A stretch of 64,000 bases of DNA from Chrysomallon squamiferum (GCA_012295275.1 CM022671.1:20586822-20650821); one strand, 5' to 3'; positions 34,060-46,422 are shown, counted from the stretch's first letter. The notes: generated by a model not told the origin, from the letters alone. Translations and numbers: made by a program.

Positions 34060-37000
34060 TATCAGCAAGTTACACACACATACAGTTAAGTAATTTATAT
34101 ATATAATAAATCAACCGTAGAGATTTGTTGCAGATTTTACTAATCAGTACCAGTTTGATCCACATAATGTAAATATATATATAAATGTGTGTCTGTGCAC
34201 AGACAGTTTAACAAAATACCAATGTTATTAATACCAATTATAAAATATAAAATTTATATGTATATTTATATGCTCTATACCATATATATTGTGTATATGT
34301 CTCTTTGTGTGTAATGTGCACAGACATACTGTACTAATATCGAATGCTCAATTCAGTGAAACACCAGTAAAGAAACAAAAAAACAAACCTAATAAAATTT
34401 AATGAAATAATAACAATGATTGTTGAATGTTATTTGTGTTTATGTTACACAAGTTACTCATGTTACAGACAAATAATCCATTAAAAATTTATCAGATTAC
34501 TTTCTTGTTTTCAAGTAAATGTAACCCTGATACTAAGTAACTGACACTTGAAATCTTTAGTACTTTTACTGTTTCATCCTTTTTTATTTAACAAAATAAA
34601 AAATAGAAATAAAAAATTCCTTAATAAATTTCAGTTTGAAAGAGATTATTACAAAAGTGCCTAAACAGGTTATTCTAAATAGTAAATCAAAAAGTAAAAT
34701 AGAAAAAAGATTAATGTTTAATATTTTTATAGCAGACTAATTTTTTAAATTGTCAGAAATACCCTTTACAGTAACAACAACAGCAAGTATTAAATAAAAT
34801 AAATACAAGGGTTAATATATGAATATAACTAAACAAAACAATGAGAGAAAGGGAGAGAAAAAAAATGTAAGGAGGCAAGATGACCCTATTTTAAGATGAT
34901 TCCAGTTATCAAAATCATATCAGCTCTTACAAACCACTGTATACATGTATTTTTTTTTTACATCAACAAATATGTATTAATTACATCTGAACAGGTAGTT
35001 CCTGTCAGATATATTACACCTGTAAGATACATTCTATGACCTGAAATATCTTCTAACAGTTTTTATGTAAATAGGACCACCTCCCAGTTTTTCAACAGTC
35101 TAAGTTAAAAATGAACAGCACAGTAAAGCATTAAAATGTAAATATGTCCTTTATATATGCAAATAAATATTAATGTTAAAAGTTTGGTTCATTTGGGAAG
35201 AGAGTATCTATGGTGACTTTCATTGCTTATGTTTACACCTGCACATTTTGCTCTTAAAAAAGAAAATGTTACAGATATACAAGTAATACAATTTTATCAA
35301 CAGGCATATTACCAAGAGACAGAACATTTCACAAAGAATTCACTTTATAGCTTGTACTATGCCTGAAACCTAACTTCTGTATGTCTGAATGATAAAATAT
35401 TTATGTTGACATACCATCACTGAAGCAAACTATGTATACAAAAGCTGGGTGATTTACACAGCCAAATGTGTCAGTTCACCAGTAAATAAATATAGGTGTA
35501 TGATATGAATACCAGTTTAAACTGTAACTGCTTGAAAGTTTACATATTACACAGATTTGGAAAATAATGAAAAATTAACTAACTGACAGAACATATGAAA
35601 AAAGTAATAATAAAAATAAATTATAATAATCTGAAAACTAAGAAGTAGCAACATGGATAGATATATAGGCATAAATAAATTCCCTCTTTTTTCCTAATTT
35701 TTTTTTTTTTTGTAATGTGTGTGTTTTGAGGGTTTTTCATTTATGTTTAACATACACCTACATGTGCATCACTGTACCAAAAATAACATGCTAATGAGTC
35801 ACATAATTCACTTCCTTGACTTCAGTGATTTAAATAATTTAAATCACTGGAGAAACATTTGTTATTATTTTATAAATATTTTAAATATATTCTTATTTCT
35901 GGTTTTTGTTTTGTTTATAGTTTTAGAACCACAACACTGTTTGTACAGGCATGATAGCAGTATTTAAATTCTGCAATATATCAGTTTTGTAAATAATAAG
36001 GTTTAAAAAACATTCTTGAAAGATTATTCTAAACAATGATACATATTTTTTCTTTTTCTGAAAACTCAAGCCAAATCATGGTAATGCTGTGTTAAAATAT
36101 GACATTATTTGATAAATGTAGAGTGTATATGTGTGAAAAGTTATTAACAGGGACGTATTTTCACTGGAGCACAAACATGCAATGATATATATATGCTGAT
36201 TTGCTGAGATTTACAAATTTTAAATAATAAAATATTATTTATTTATGTCAAGAATTTGGAATTGTGAACAAAATTAAAAATAAACATGTATATTAATGTA
36301 TTTCATTGGACCATGAAAATTATGTTCATAATACATGTTCAGCACTTGAAACTGTAATAAATATTAAAAACATTTTTGAATATTTAGAGAAAGGAAACCT
36401 TGCATTGTAATTTGATAATTTGTATATGTAATGTGTATGGATAATTCCTTAACAACAGTAACTTGCACAATCATCTTCATACTGCACAGTAACACAGTTG
36501 AACTTACTTAACCTTTCTTAACATCTTAAAAAGACCAGTGCTTTTTAAACTGGTCAGTGGTTCACCTAAGGGTGAATGAATTATCTTGGGTTGAATAAAA
36601 TTAGAGACAAACCATTATTAAAAAAGAAGAAGAGGAAAAACAGAAATCGAGTTCCTGCTTTGGAGGTGAATGAAATTTAATGATAATTACAGAAAAATTA
36701 CTGACGTGATAGTTTAATAACCTCTCCACTAAATCCACCCATTGAACTGAATGATAATCCCAGAATCTGATGATGATGATGATAACAATAAGTTGAATAA
36801 CCAAAAAAAAAATAATAATAATAATAATAATAAAACAGTTGGCTAAATGTGGACTAAACGTAAATTCTTAAAATTGTATTAAAGCGGGAAGCCATAAAGC
36901 CTAAACTAAAACTGACCATGTTTATTGTTTAATGGTTACATCAAAGACTTACTCTAACTAAGTCTCTTAGTCTAAGAAAAAAATGATTTTCTTTCGTAGC

Positions 37001-37282
37001 TGTGCACTTTCGGCTTTGATAATCTGATACACTATAATACATATATATCAAAATATTTCAAAATACCTCTTTTGCACATTCTAATTCGGCCTTCACATTG
37101 TAATAGTACGTTTCTATTTCTTCTAGCTGTTGTTGTACACGTTCCTTTTCTTCCAGAACGGCCAAACCGTATTCTGCAGCCTGCAATTTCTCGTTCGTCG
37201 TTTCAGCAAGTTCATTTTGAAGGCGAATAACCTCTTTCCTGAGGTCTTCCACTGAAGAATCAGGGCTAGCCGGATCAGACAT
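27071..37282 (-). CDS. BICD: Bicaudal-D dynein/dynactin cargo adaptor
   Basis: BicD proteins are long coiled-coil adaptors that join dynein-dynactin to cargo such as RAB6 vesicles. Exons on the minus strand are 37282-37067, 29757-28492 and 28093-27071, all phase 0, giving 834 residues; family members are about 780-980. The start is the ATG at 37282, not the upstream GTG in frame. Residues 35-39 are AAEYG, the CC1-box (AAxxG) that contacts dynein light intermediate chain. Exon 2 is heptad-rich, and stretches such as KQAQVEFEAMKHEVKRL and LQQEREQKHALKKEL are strongly BICD-like. The C-terminal coiled coil, about residues 660-795, holds FASLRAMFAQRCDEYVTQLD and LLRMAIQQKLALTQRLEDLE, the family's cargo-binding (RAB6/Egalitarian) segment. 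A low-complexity Ser/Lys/Glu linker (about 548-615) separates the two. As read here the protein ends in a basic, Arg/Tyr-rich tail. A strong internal donor after residue 808 (27152) suggests alternative tails. Introns are 7.3 kb and 398 bp. Confidence 0.95.
29758..37066 (-). other. BICD intron 1
   Basis: This 7.3-kb intron lies between exons 1 and 2. It holds (CA)n at 29857-29885 and 30510-30572, a mixed (AAT)n/(AAG)n tract at 33150-33240, (TA)n at 34040-34062 and many poly-A runs. I found no additional exon, RNA gene or recognisable mobile element in it. Confidence 0.7.
33150..33240. repeat. (AAT)n followed by (AAG)n
   Basis: Nine AAT units grade directly into about 20 AAG units with one AAGACG interruption near the end. 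This compound trinucleotide tract lies in BICD intron 1. Confidence 0.95.
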
Positions 37283-38173
37283 TGTGCTGGCCAGAGGGTG
37301 GAACACCCTTAAAACGCGAAAATTTTGATAAAAACTGTAATTTCTGTAATGCTCTCATCACCATCCGGCCGCCATGTCTTTTCTAAATTATGCAGCTATG
37401 CCAATGTACCACGTGACCCAGAATTGGACTATTATTGTCGTCTGCTACACATATACAGTGTGAAAAGATTGTTAATAATGTATTACACAAGCCCTTATAC
37501 ACAAAAATAACAAAGGCAATAAAAAAATGTTGTTAAATCTCTCAATTATTTAATATGTTAAACAACTTGTTTAACCTCAGTTATAACTATATTACTAAAT
37601 ACATTATATGCTATACTAAGGGAAACCACTCTGATGTATGAAGCTATACAAATCAAAAACAATTATGTCGATTGAGACCATTAACTTACAGCCAAAGTTT
37701 ATAGTTACTCGCTATTGTGTTTTATTATCCTAATTAAGCTTTTGTTTATTCTTTCAGACTAAAACTACCACAGAAAAGCAGGTGGTTGCTAGCGTTTAGA
37801 TTAACAACGTAATCGCAAAAGATTTCTAAGTTTGTAACCATCGTAACGAGCGCTTTAAAATTTAAGTTAACGAGACAAATCTTTGGTTGAAGTTACTTTA
37901 AATTCCACAAACGATTCAGAAAAGCAGATTTTCCAAAGCAGACGTTTCTTATTTTCTCTATTATTTAATGAGTACTGACGGTAAAATTCTTAAAGTTAAT
38001 AATAATAATATTAATTTTAATAATAACTAGAAAAAGAAGAAGAAGATTATTTTGTATTAAGAATATTTTACGGTTTTATTAATTAAATTATTTATTTATT
38101 TATTTATTTATTTTTTTGATTACGGAACATTATCGTTCAGTTATAAAAGAACATTTTTCATAAGTATTTGTTA

Positions 38174-38228
<55 letters not shown>

Positions 38229-38766
38229 TTATATAAATATGCTTTTAAATTATTCATTCAAATAACATTTGTCCATCTAGGCAATCTAGTTACAATTATG
38301 GCATCCTGGCGCATTAAATATATTATTATTGTACACCAGAGGTGTAAACGATCAAACAAAAATTAAAATAAAATAAACAAAAATACAAACGAAAAAACAC
38401 ATGACACACCTTAATTAACGCATTGCTATATAGATCTAAGAAATTAGTTTTATAAACATTTAAGATTCTTTCTCTGCTGCAGCTCGAACTTAATTCTTTA
38501 ATACAAAATAAACAAACAAACAAAATGATAAAAATAATACATTTTTTTTTTCTTTTCCTTTACCATATATAAAATCTATACGGCTAGACATCACGTGTTA
38601 GATAGATTTTAATACAGGTCTATAACATTATGAGGCAGGCCATTATGAAATTAGAGTACAAATATACATAAACACACACATACACACACATATATAGTAC
38701 ATACATACAAATGAACATACAAGCATACATATAAATATATACATACATAGATATTTATGGACATAA

Positions 38767-38808
<42 letters not shown>

Positions 38809-39824
38809 TGCGTACATACATTCAAAAGTACATACATAAATAAACTAGATTATTGATATAGTATTATCTGCAGTGCTCCCCGTTCAGTTTAGCCGTTCCT
38901 GTCATTTTGCTCTAAGAATCATCTCGGCGTATTTAAAGTGTAGCTTTTGTGAAAATCCAAAAACAAACAAATAAACAATAAAAAAAAACAACAAAAACCC
39001 CCACAAAAAAACAGCAACCCAAAAACAACATATTTACACAAACACATGCAACAGATACACTCACACACACAGAAAACTAGTCATGAAGGGGTAAAATAAT
39101 GGCTTTAATTTTTTTTTTCTTTTTAAAAGAAAATAAAAGATTCGTAACTATTATACTACTTTGATATGAGCGACGAGAGGACGCTCAAAATAATAAAATA
39201 ATAACTTGGAAGTAGAAACAATTTTAAAATAAAAGTACTGAAGGTTGTTAACAAACCAAAGATTGTCACCTCTCTGTGTCCCATAATGTTTATATATTTA
39301 GAACAGTCCTTACATGGACATCAGGTGTGTCTGCTGCAACAATACTTTCAATCACCATATAGTGCATGAGGGTTAGTAAAATGTTGTTATAATTTTGTTT
39401 TTTTAACCTTTATCCAACCTCTACCAAAACAAGTGTAACGAGATTGGAGTCGCTGTCGCAGTTGGCTGTTTTAAATTCCAAATACAAGGCTGCAATTTTA
39501 TGATTGAAAACGAAAATCATTTAAGGTATTTTAAAATATATATTAATTTATTTAGTTATTTATAATATTATCTGGGATAGTGAATTATAAATTAAGGTAT
39601 ATGGAAATTAATGCAGATGAAACAGAACGAACGTAAAAAAAAAAAAATAAAAAAAGTTTCTTATATTAAACTTTGAAATTATTATATCTGTCTATTTTAT
39701 CTTGTTAATTTTATAATTATTTCAAATTATTTAATTTATATCACAATAATTTCATCATATACTAATTTCGTCTTTGTCCGAAATATGATCTTTACTGATA
39801 TAATCTAATTTTTCACATTTTCAG
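37283..39824. other. Divergent intergenic region between BICD and the first LRR gene
   Basis: The BICD 5' untranslated region and promoter should start near 37283-37400, where the sequence is less AT-rich (including an ATCCGGCCGCCATG segment around 37364-37377). Further on there are ATT repeats at 38174-38227 and (AC)n at 38768-38803. The last bases before 39825 form a splice acceptor for the first LRR gene, so a 5' non-coding exon of that gene should lie here. A possible donor (AAGGTATTTT) is at about 39522-39531. Nothing else is supported. Confidence 0.45.
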
Positions 39825-39857
39825 CGAAATATTTTTCATAAATTGAATTATATCGTT

Positions 39858-41831
39858 ATGGATTTCATTTTGGTGGTTGTTGTTTTTCTTCTGATGGTGG
39901 AAACTAATGCCCAAGGATGGCCTTTATTGGGATCATGCATGCCTTGTCAGTGTTCATTGATAGATAACGACCAGGAACGAATTAAACACGTTAGTTGTGT
40001 GAATCTGAACCTTACCAAAATTCCTTCAAATCTGCCAACAGATCTGGTTGTTCTTGATTTTTCTAACAATAAACTTGAATCGAAAAACATACAGGAAATT
40101 CGCCGATTCTCATATCTACAATCTCTCTCGCTGGTTAAGAATAAAATCGAAACACTTGACGATTCTCCATTCTCCAAATCTTCAATGCTGACATCCATAC
40201 AGTTTACTGGAAACAATATTACAAGGCTGACGAAATCATCATTTAGTGGATTACGAAACCTGGAGGAACTGTCTGGCCTCAGAGTAGAAACAGTAGATAC
40301 AAGAGTTTTTCAGAATCTTCCACGGTTAGCTAAACTGGAGTTGGAATATACATCATCTCAAATACGAAAAGCAATATTTGATGATCTGTCGATTCACACC
40401 TTACGGCTTACTATAGAAAAAGCATCCGACATTCCAGGAAATCTCCTTGCTTTTGGAAGAAACAATCTAAAAACTCTCTTAATCACTGGGCCGAAATTGT
40501 CGTCTTTGCCCGAAGATCTGTTAATGGGACTAAACCTTTTGAGACATGTTTCCTTTAATATGCCTAGTCTTGCTGAATTACCCGAAAGGATATTCAGAAA
40601 ATTCATGTTAAGTAATCTGCGAAGAATAGAGTTATCTTCAATAAAAAATCTTCCTCAAGGTTTATTTAAAGGGCTTGATAATCTAATAACCCTTCGGATT
40701 AATAAAGCCGAGGAGTTACCGAACCGTCTGTTTGATAGTTTGATTAACCTCCAGTTTCTTGATTTGTCTCAGAGCTTCATAAGTCAGGTACCGGCCAATT
40801 GGTTCGCAAAGTTGAACAACCTAATACGTCTCAATATCAGTCAAACCAGTCTGAGAAGACTGGAACATGAGAGTTTTACGGGTCTAATCCAGCTGAAAAC
40901 ACTGGATATTTCCGGCAATTCGTTGAGATTAATTCCAAAAGATGTATTCACACCTGTTCAGAACACACTGGAAAATCTTGATCTGAGCGAAAATATTTTG
41001 AAAAATATTGAAACTGACGCTTTGGGTGGAATGTTGTCCCTGAAACTTTTGGATCTTAGCGACAACAAAATGTCATCTCTTCAAAGTGATATGTTCAACG
41101 ACCTTATACGTTTAAGAGTTTTGAACCTGCAAGAAAATATGTTGTCATCCTTGCCAGAAAAGATATTTCACCATCAGCAAAGACTTAATGAATTGAATCT
41201 CGCTTCAAATTTGTTCCGCAGTTTTCCGCACGCGCTTCTAGAAGTATCAGGCTTACTTCTTAATTTGGATCTTTCCTTCAACACAATCGATGTCATTGAC
41301 TACTGCTTAACAGGCATGTTTCCCTTTTTAGAAGTCTTGTCTTTGACTGGCAATCCTCTGGTGTGCGACTGTAACATCCTAAAAGTCAAAAATATCCGCC
41401 CGAGCTTACGTCTTGAAGGTAAATGTGCAAAACCTAAAGAATTGGCAAACCAACGGATAGCTGACGTTGAGTTGACAGATAACTGCCATAAAATCAACTG
41501 CACAGTGTCGATATCGGCGACGAAAGTACTGCAGGGATATGATGTGGACACTGTTGCTTATTCACAATATGGCATGGGGTCAGAGTATCTTTTCAGTACA
41601 GAATTATATAGCATGGCTTCTCAACTGGTTCATGATGACGATCATTACCAACACTCGCTCCTGGATTCGGGATTTTTTCTGGAGAAAACTGAATTCAAAG
41701 CCATTGTCGGTGGGTTGGGAGGTATCTTCATCATTTGCGCGTTTGGTTTAGGTGTTTATTTGAAAAAAAGACACGATCAGAAAACCAGGTATGCGGTGTC
41801 CCAACTCGATCGGCAAAACTGGGTCGTGTAA
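39858..41831 (+). CDS. Leucine-rich-repeat single-pass membrane protein 1
   Basis: This intronless 657-residue reading starts at the ATG at 39858; the upstream frame has only a TTG at 39843. A 5' acceptor (TTTTCAG) at 39824 shows the coding exon is preceded by a non-coding exon. Residues 1-19 form a signal peptide ending in NA. C27, C30, C32 and C47 form an LRRNT cap. About 20 leucine-rich repeats follow, with the LxxLxLxxN pattern regular in the second half (for example LKLLDLSDNKMSSLQSDMF). An LRRCT cap starts at NPLVCDC. After a short linker, a membrane helix (about 615-635) is followed by a 22-residue basic tail. There is no TIR, kinase or Ig domain, so it is not a Toll receptor. It is probably a cell-surface adhesion or recognition protein, though its ligand cannot be told. 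It is paralogous to the protein at 44103-46235. A poly(A) signal lies at 41982-41987. Confidence 0.9.
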   Translation: MDFILVVVVFLLMVETNAQGWPLLGSCMPCQCSLIDNDQERIKHVSCVNLNLTKIPSNLPTDLVVLDFSNNKLESKNIQEIRRFSYLQSLSLVKNKIETLDDSPFSKSSMLTSIQFTGNNITRLTKSSFSGLRNLEELSGLRVETVDTRVFQNLPRLAKLELEYTSSQIRKAIFDDLSIHTLRLTIEKASDIPGNLLAFGRNNLKTLLITGPKLSSLPEDLLMGLNLLRHVSFNMPSLAELPERIFRKFMLSNLRRIELSSIKNLPQGLFKGLDNLITLRINKAEELPNRLFDSLINLQFLDLSQSFISQVPANWFAKLNNLIRLNISQTSLRRLEHESFTGLIQLKTLDISGNSLRLIPKDVFTPVQNTLENLDLSENILKNIETDALGGMLSLKLLDLSDNKMSSLQSDMFNDLIRLRVLNLQENMLSSLPEKIFHHQQRLNELNLASNLFRSFPHALLEVSGLLLNLDLSFNTIDVIDYCLTGMFPFLEVLSLTGNPLVCDCNILKVKNIRPSLRLEGKCAKPKELANQRIADVELTDNCHKINCTVSISATKVLQGYDVDTVAYSQYGMGSEYLFSTELYSMASQLVHDDDHYQHSLLDSGFFLEKTEFKAIVGGLGGIFIICAFGLGVYLKKRHDQKTRYAVSQLDRQNWVV

Positions 41832-44076
41832 GTGCATAGCGAAATATATTTTAGATTAAATTTTTATTTATATTATACTCAATTCTTAGTAAATCTTTTT
41901 TTAAATTATATTTAAATTTTTTAATTCTAATATTACATTGTCTTCTCCGATTGAATTTCTAAAGGAAATGTGTTTTTAGTAAATAAATTTATTTAAAAAT
42001 ACTGATTTCGTTATCTATTAATTTGTTCCTACTATAAATAATTTCGTTCGTTATTTTTTATATATATTTTTATAAAGTCTTGGTCCAGAAATAGGAAAAT
42101 AATGATATTCAGGTGAAATCCAGTTCCAAATTTACAGTTACAAATCGTCTGGTACCCAGAGGCATATCAGTGAAAAATAGCGCCTAAGGCAAGCAATGAA
42201 ACTGCAACTCTCCAAACATATGACATCTATCTTTCAGAGAACTTTACCATAAAATCAGTTTTAAAATACCAGTAAAGTTTAATAGAAAGTGCTCAGCAGC
42301 GATCCCCTTCAAATGGCGCACAGAGCCCATGCCACTCTTACAATACTTTGATACACTACTCTGTGTACCTGTATTACTGCTAATACTACTAATGCTGCTG
42401 CTGTAGAGTGCATGCTGAGCTATCGTAGTTTGTTGGATCATTTATAACAACAATAACAACAACAACAACAACAAAAGAGAACACAACCAAAACCAAGTAA
42501 TTATACTTCATTCATTTTTTTCTTTTTATGGATAATATAAACATTAAACCTCTATACACATGCATATACCCAAAATATTATTTTTTTAAACAATACAAAT
42601 AAAAAATTATTAAAAAAAAAGAAAAAAAAAAGAAAAAGATAAGTGTATTTTTGAATTGATACAGTGGATTAAAAAAAAACAAAAATCAGTAGCATAGAGT
42701 AATTATCATAATTATATTTAATTAAAAAACAACAAATAAAACAAATAACAAGAAAAAAAGTACTATTTCTGTACATTATAATGATAATACTGAAATTACA
42801 ACGAAGAATTACTAAAATAAAATAAATGATTAAAGAACTGTCCCACTAAGTATTTTATCCATTTATGCAATAACCACGTGACTATGACGTAATTTGGTGA
42901 CACCATTTTGCCAAGTGGCAGTTACCTTTCCCGTTTCTTGTTCTAATTTTTTAATTCATCATTAGTAAGAAATATCTAATCTGTAAAGAAGAAAGTGTCA
43001 AATACACGCTGGCAAGAGCAAGTACATGCACAGTTCATTGCAGTAAGTCAGTTATATATCATAAATTATATAATGCGTGAAAATGAAAAAAAAAAAATTC
43101 AATATCAATTATAAATAAGGACAATTTTTATTACTTTTTATTAATGTTGTATGAATTAAAGATGTTTTTTTTTTTTTTTTTTTTTTTTTTTCTGGAGAGA
43201 GAAAGCAATTACTGGATAAAGGAAGATTTAATAAGTTTTATGTTAACTTTAAGTTTTTTTTTAACCCCCCAAAAAGAGAAAAAATATAAATCGTTGAGAG
43301 TAGTTATTAAATAATTAGTTATTCTTACATCAGAAAATAACGATTTAGTCAGAAAAAGCAAAAATTAAAGTTTTGGAATTATAAATTTAATTCAGATTTA
43401 CTCTATAAGGGTAATACAAAAAAAAAAAAAAAAAAGGGAACCGGAAGTAATAGTTTCCCGCGATATTTTAGAAAATTTTCTCAGAATCCTTCCATTTATA
43501 AATAAACTATTTTATTTTAATTAATTATTTACTTATTATTATTTTTTTCTCAAAAAATATTTGTTAGAAGATATTCTTATTTTGTAATGATATATGTAAA
43601 GAAATCATTTAGAAATATATATCAACTTATTTAAGCAGAAGTTAAATGTTACATAGATAATTTAGAGATAAAAAACATTGATTTGATTTTATAAAAATAA
43701 AAGTACTACAAACGAACACGGCAAAGGAATATTCAAATTCAAAATTTAAATAAAAGCTAAATATAAAAAATGTTGGCAAAAATGTTGAATACTAATACAT
43801 GTATTCCATTTTGCAAAGCGTTATGACATTTAGGAAATGAAGGAAAATAACCTACATTCAAAAATTGACCAGTCTGTAGAGCAAAAGTATTATAACCAAT
43901 TGAGTTATAATTTAAACATTCTAATTTAAACTTTTAAGCTTTGTTTAACTTGTGTAGATTTAACATTTTCATTATATTTGAAAATAATTACATATGCGTT
44001 TTGAATATATTTTTATTTGATCAAAAATATTAGATCTAATCAGATAATAGTAAAAATTAATTACTTTTTTCCTCAG
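41832..44076. other. Intergenic region between the two LRR genes
   Basis: The stretch is AT-rich with homopolymer A/T runs (43167-43190 T, 43419-43436 A). A small cluster at 42873-42930 has CACGTG and TGACGTAA motifs, and a good donor (CA|GTAAGT) lies at 43043. Together these suggest the promoter and a 5' non-coding exon of the second LRR gene, joined to the acceptor at 44075-44076. This is inference from motifs. Confidence 0.4.
42873..43042 (+). promoter_or_regulatory. Candidate promoter and 5' non-coding exon of LRR gene 2
   Basis: A CACGTG E-box and a TGACGTAA CRE-like site lie within 20 bp of each other, followed about 150 bp later by a CA|GTAAGT donor. The downstream LRR gene has an acceptor (CCTCAG) just before its coding exon, so a donor in this position is expected. 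No transcript evidence is available. Confidence 0.35.
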
Positions 44077-44102
44077 ATGTTCAAGAAAACTGACCTATAA
44101 AA

Positions 44103-46235
44103 ATGATCTGGGATTTGATCATTTTGCTTGTGCCATTTTTCATGGTTAAAGTTAATGCTCAAAAATGGCCTCTTTCAGGATCATGTTTGCCTTGTACATG
44201 CTTCATAAGCAATACTGGCCAGGAGCGCTTCAGAGTTGTAGACTGTTCCAACCTGCATCTGTCCAGCCTGCCATCGAACTTACCCAGAGACATGGATGTT
44301 CTTAATTTTTTAAACAACAATCTTAAGTCACACCATATAAATGAAATTAGCAATTATCCATTTCTTCAGTATCTCTCTCTTGCCTACAATAAGATCACCT
44401 CACTGCAAAATTCACCATTCTTTCAATCCAGTTTGATAACTGCGATTGATTTCGTTGGAAACACTATAGATAAACTGACAGAAAAGTCACTTGAAGGATT
44501 ACAGAATTTAAAATCACTTTATGGCTTCAAGGTAACCACTGTTGAACCAAAAGCATTTATTCATCTTAAACAGCTCAGAGAACTGGAATTAGAAATTGTG
44601 GAAGCCGAGATACCTGAAAACATATTTGATGGCCTCATGATATCTGCATTCAATTTTACTGTTCATAAAGCTACTAGACTTCCAAAGAAGATTTTTGCCT
44701 TTGGGAAAAACAACCTGAAAAATCTTCGTTTTGTAGGTCATCAGATAGAATACTTGGATGAAGATTTGTTGAAAGGACTGACATTTCTGAAGAAGATCTA
44801 TCTGCAACTGCCAAAAGTAACTGCTATACCTGAGAGATTATTCAGTAACTACAACTCAAGTGGAACTTCCAGCGATAGCAAACCTAATAACCTGCAAGAT
44901 ATTCAGTTGTTTGAAATTCAGACTCTTCCATTACAGGTATTCCATGGCCTTGATCATCTTGTTGATCTTGGGATTAGGAAAGCTGAGGAACTACCAAGAA
45001 ATCTCTTTAATAATCTGATCAATCTGCAAACATTGGACTTGTCTGAGACTTTTATAAGCAAAATTCCTACTAATTGGTTTATCAATCTCAATAACCTGGT
45101 GTCTCTCAGTCTCAGTGAAACAAGCTTAAGAGGACTTGATTCACAGAGTTTTGTTGGTTTGACACAACTGAAAGCATTAAATTTATCCTTCAATTCACTT
45201 AGATTAATTGGAAAAAATGCTTTCATCCCACTTCGGAACACCTTGGAAGTTCTTGATATAAGTGGAAACATTCTGAAGAATATAGAAGCAACAGCTTTGA
45301 GTGGAATGTTTTCTCTGAGAATTCTTGATCTCAGTGATAATAAAATGACATCCCTGCCTAATGGTTTATTCATTGATCTTATTCGTTTAAGCTCTTTAAA
45401 CATTCAAGAAAACAAATTGTCATTTTTATCAACAGATTTATTTCACAATCAGCAAAGACTAAGCACACTCAATCTGGCATCCAATTCTTTTAACATTTTC
45501 CCTCCTGCATTGCTTCAAATTTCTGGTTTATTGGTTAATTTGGATTTGTCATTTAATCAAATCCGTGATGTAGGGCACTGCCTGGCACCCAGATTTGCAT
45601 TTTTAGAATACTTGAATCTGAGAATGAATCCTCTGCATTGTGACTGCAACATCCTTAAGTTGAAAGACTTCAGAAATGTACATATGGAAGGAAAATGCAA
45701 CAGTCCAGAAGTATTTGCAGATCTAGATATTGTAAATGTAACTACACCAGAAGAGTGCATGAATGAAACTTGTGAAGATGACTTAACAGCTTATGGTTTG
45801 GAATCATCCTTTTATGGAAATGGTAATGACTCTGAGCTCATCAACTTGACGAGTACCGAGTACACTGCAAGCACAGTTGATAATGCATATCAAACATCTG
45901 AGTCAGCTAGCCTCTACAGCACTATAACACCAACTGTCCACAAAGATGAAGTTCCTACAGATTCCAATGCTTTGTTCACTGCTGATACAAATTCACTGGA
46001 TTCATTAAATGAAATTATTGCATCAATAAGCAGAGAAAGAGGCAGTCCTGGAGGTTCAGATCCATCAAAGAGTATATTTGAAAGTATTGAATTCAGAGCA
46101 GTTATTGGCACTGTGTCAGGTTTTCTCTTCCTTCTCTTGTTTGCTGTAATAATTTACCTGAAGAGGAAATACGAACGCAAAAAGAGATTTGTACTTAAAC
46201 CAAAAAAACGTCCAACCATTGAAGCGAACACTTAA
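44103..46235 (+). CDS. Leucine-rich-repeat single-pass membrane protein 2
   Basis: This intronless 710-residue reading starts at the ATG at 44103, 26 bases after a splice acceptor (44075-44076). Residues 1-19 are a signal peptide. C28, C31, C33 and C48 repeat the exact LRRNT spacing of the upstream paralogue. About 20 LRRs follow with aligned segments (for example GMFSLRILDLSDNKMTSLPN), then an LRRCT cap from NPLHCDC. It differs by a much longer Ser/Thr/Glu-rich, probably O-glycosylated stalk (about 560-660) before a membrane helix (about 666-686) and a very basic 24-residue cytoplasmic tail. A seven-codon upstream ORF starts at 44077 and ends just before the real start. The paired layout and identical domain order show a tandem duplication. 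The function is not known. A poly(A) signal lies at 46417-46422. Confidence 0.92.
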   Translation: MIWDLIILLVPFFMVKVNAQKWPLSGSCLPCTCFISNTGQERFRVVDCSNLHLSSLPSNLPRDMDVLNFLNNNLKSHHINEISNYPFLQYLSLAYNKITSLQNSPFFQSSLITAIDFVGNTIDKLTEKSLEGLQNLKSLYGFKVTTVEPKAFIHLKQLRELELEIVEAEIPENIFDGLMISAFNFTVHKATRLPKKIFAFGKNNLKNLRFVGHQIEYLDEDLLKGLTFLKKIYLQLPKVTAIPERLFSNYNSSGTSSDSKPNNLQDIQLFEIQTLPLQVFHGLDHLVDLGIRKAEELPRNLFNNLINLQTLDLSETFISKIPTNWFINLNNLVSLSLSETSLRGLDSQSFVGLTQLKALNLSFNSLRLIGKNAFIPLRNTLEVLDISGNILKNIEATALSGMFSLRILDLSDNKMTSLPNGLFIDLIRLSSLNIQENKLSFLSTDLFHNQQRLSTLNLASNSFNIFPPALLQISGLLVNLDLSFNQIRDVGHCLAPRFAFLEYLNLRMNPLHCDCNILKLKDFRNVHMEGKCNSPEVFADLDIVNVTTPEECMNETCEDDLTAYGLESSFYGNGNDSELINLTSTEYTASTVDNAYQTSESASLYSTITPTVHKDEVPTDSNALFTADTNSLDSLNEIIASISRERGSPGGSDPSKSIFESIEFRAVIGTVSGFLFLLLFAVIIYLKRKYERKKRFVLKPKKRPTIEANT

Positions 46236-46422
46236 TGTGTCTGTCATTTCAACTAAAACAAATCAAAAAAACAATCATCATCTTATTTCTTGGTCTGTTC
46301 TAATTTTTCCAATAATTATTTTGCAAGTTTGCATGTTTTTGTCTGTGAGAAAAGTTTTAAAGGAGCAAAGATAATAATGGTTAACAAACACAACTTCAAA
46401 ATCAGTTTTGTTTTGTAATAAA

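Noticed and set aside
39843-39857. A longer N-terminus for LRR protein 1 starting at TTG
   Set aside because: The first ATG at 39858 gives a proper signal peptide immediately, and a TTG start is not expected in an animal gene.
39947-45760. Several minus-strand frames of 60-150 codons opposite the LRR genes
   Set aside because: They are shadows of the strongly supported plus-strand LRR coding regions and have no features of their own.
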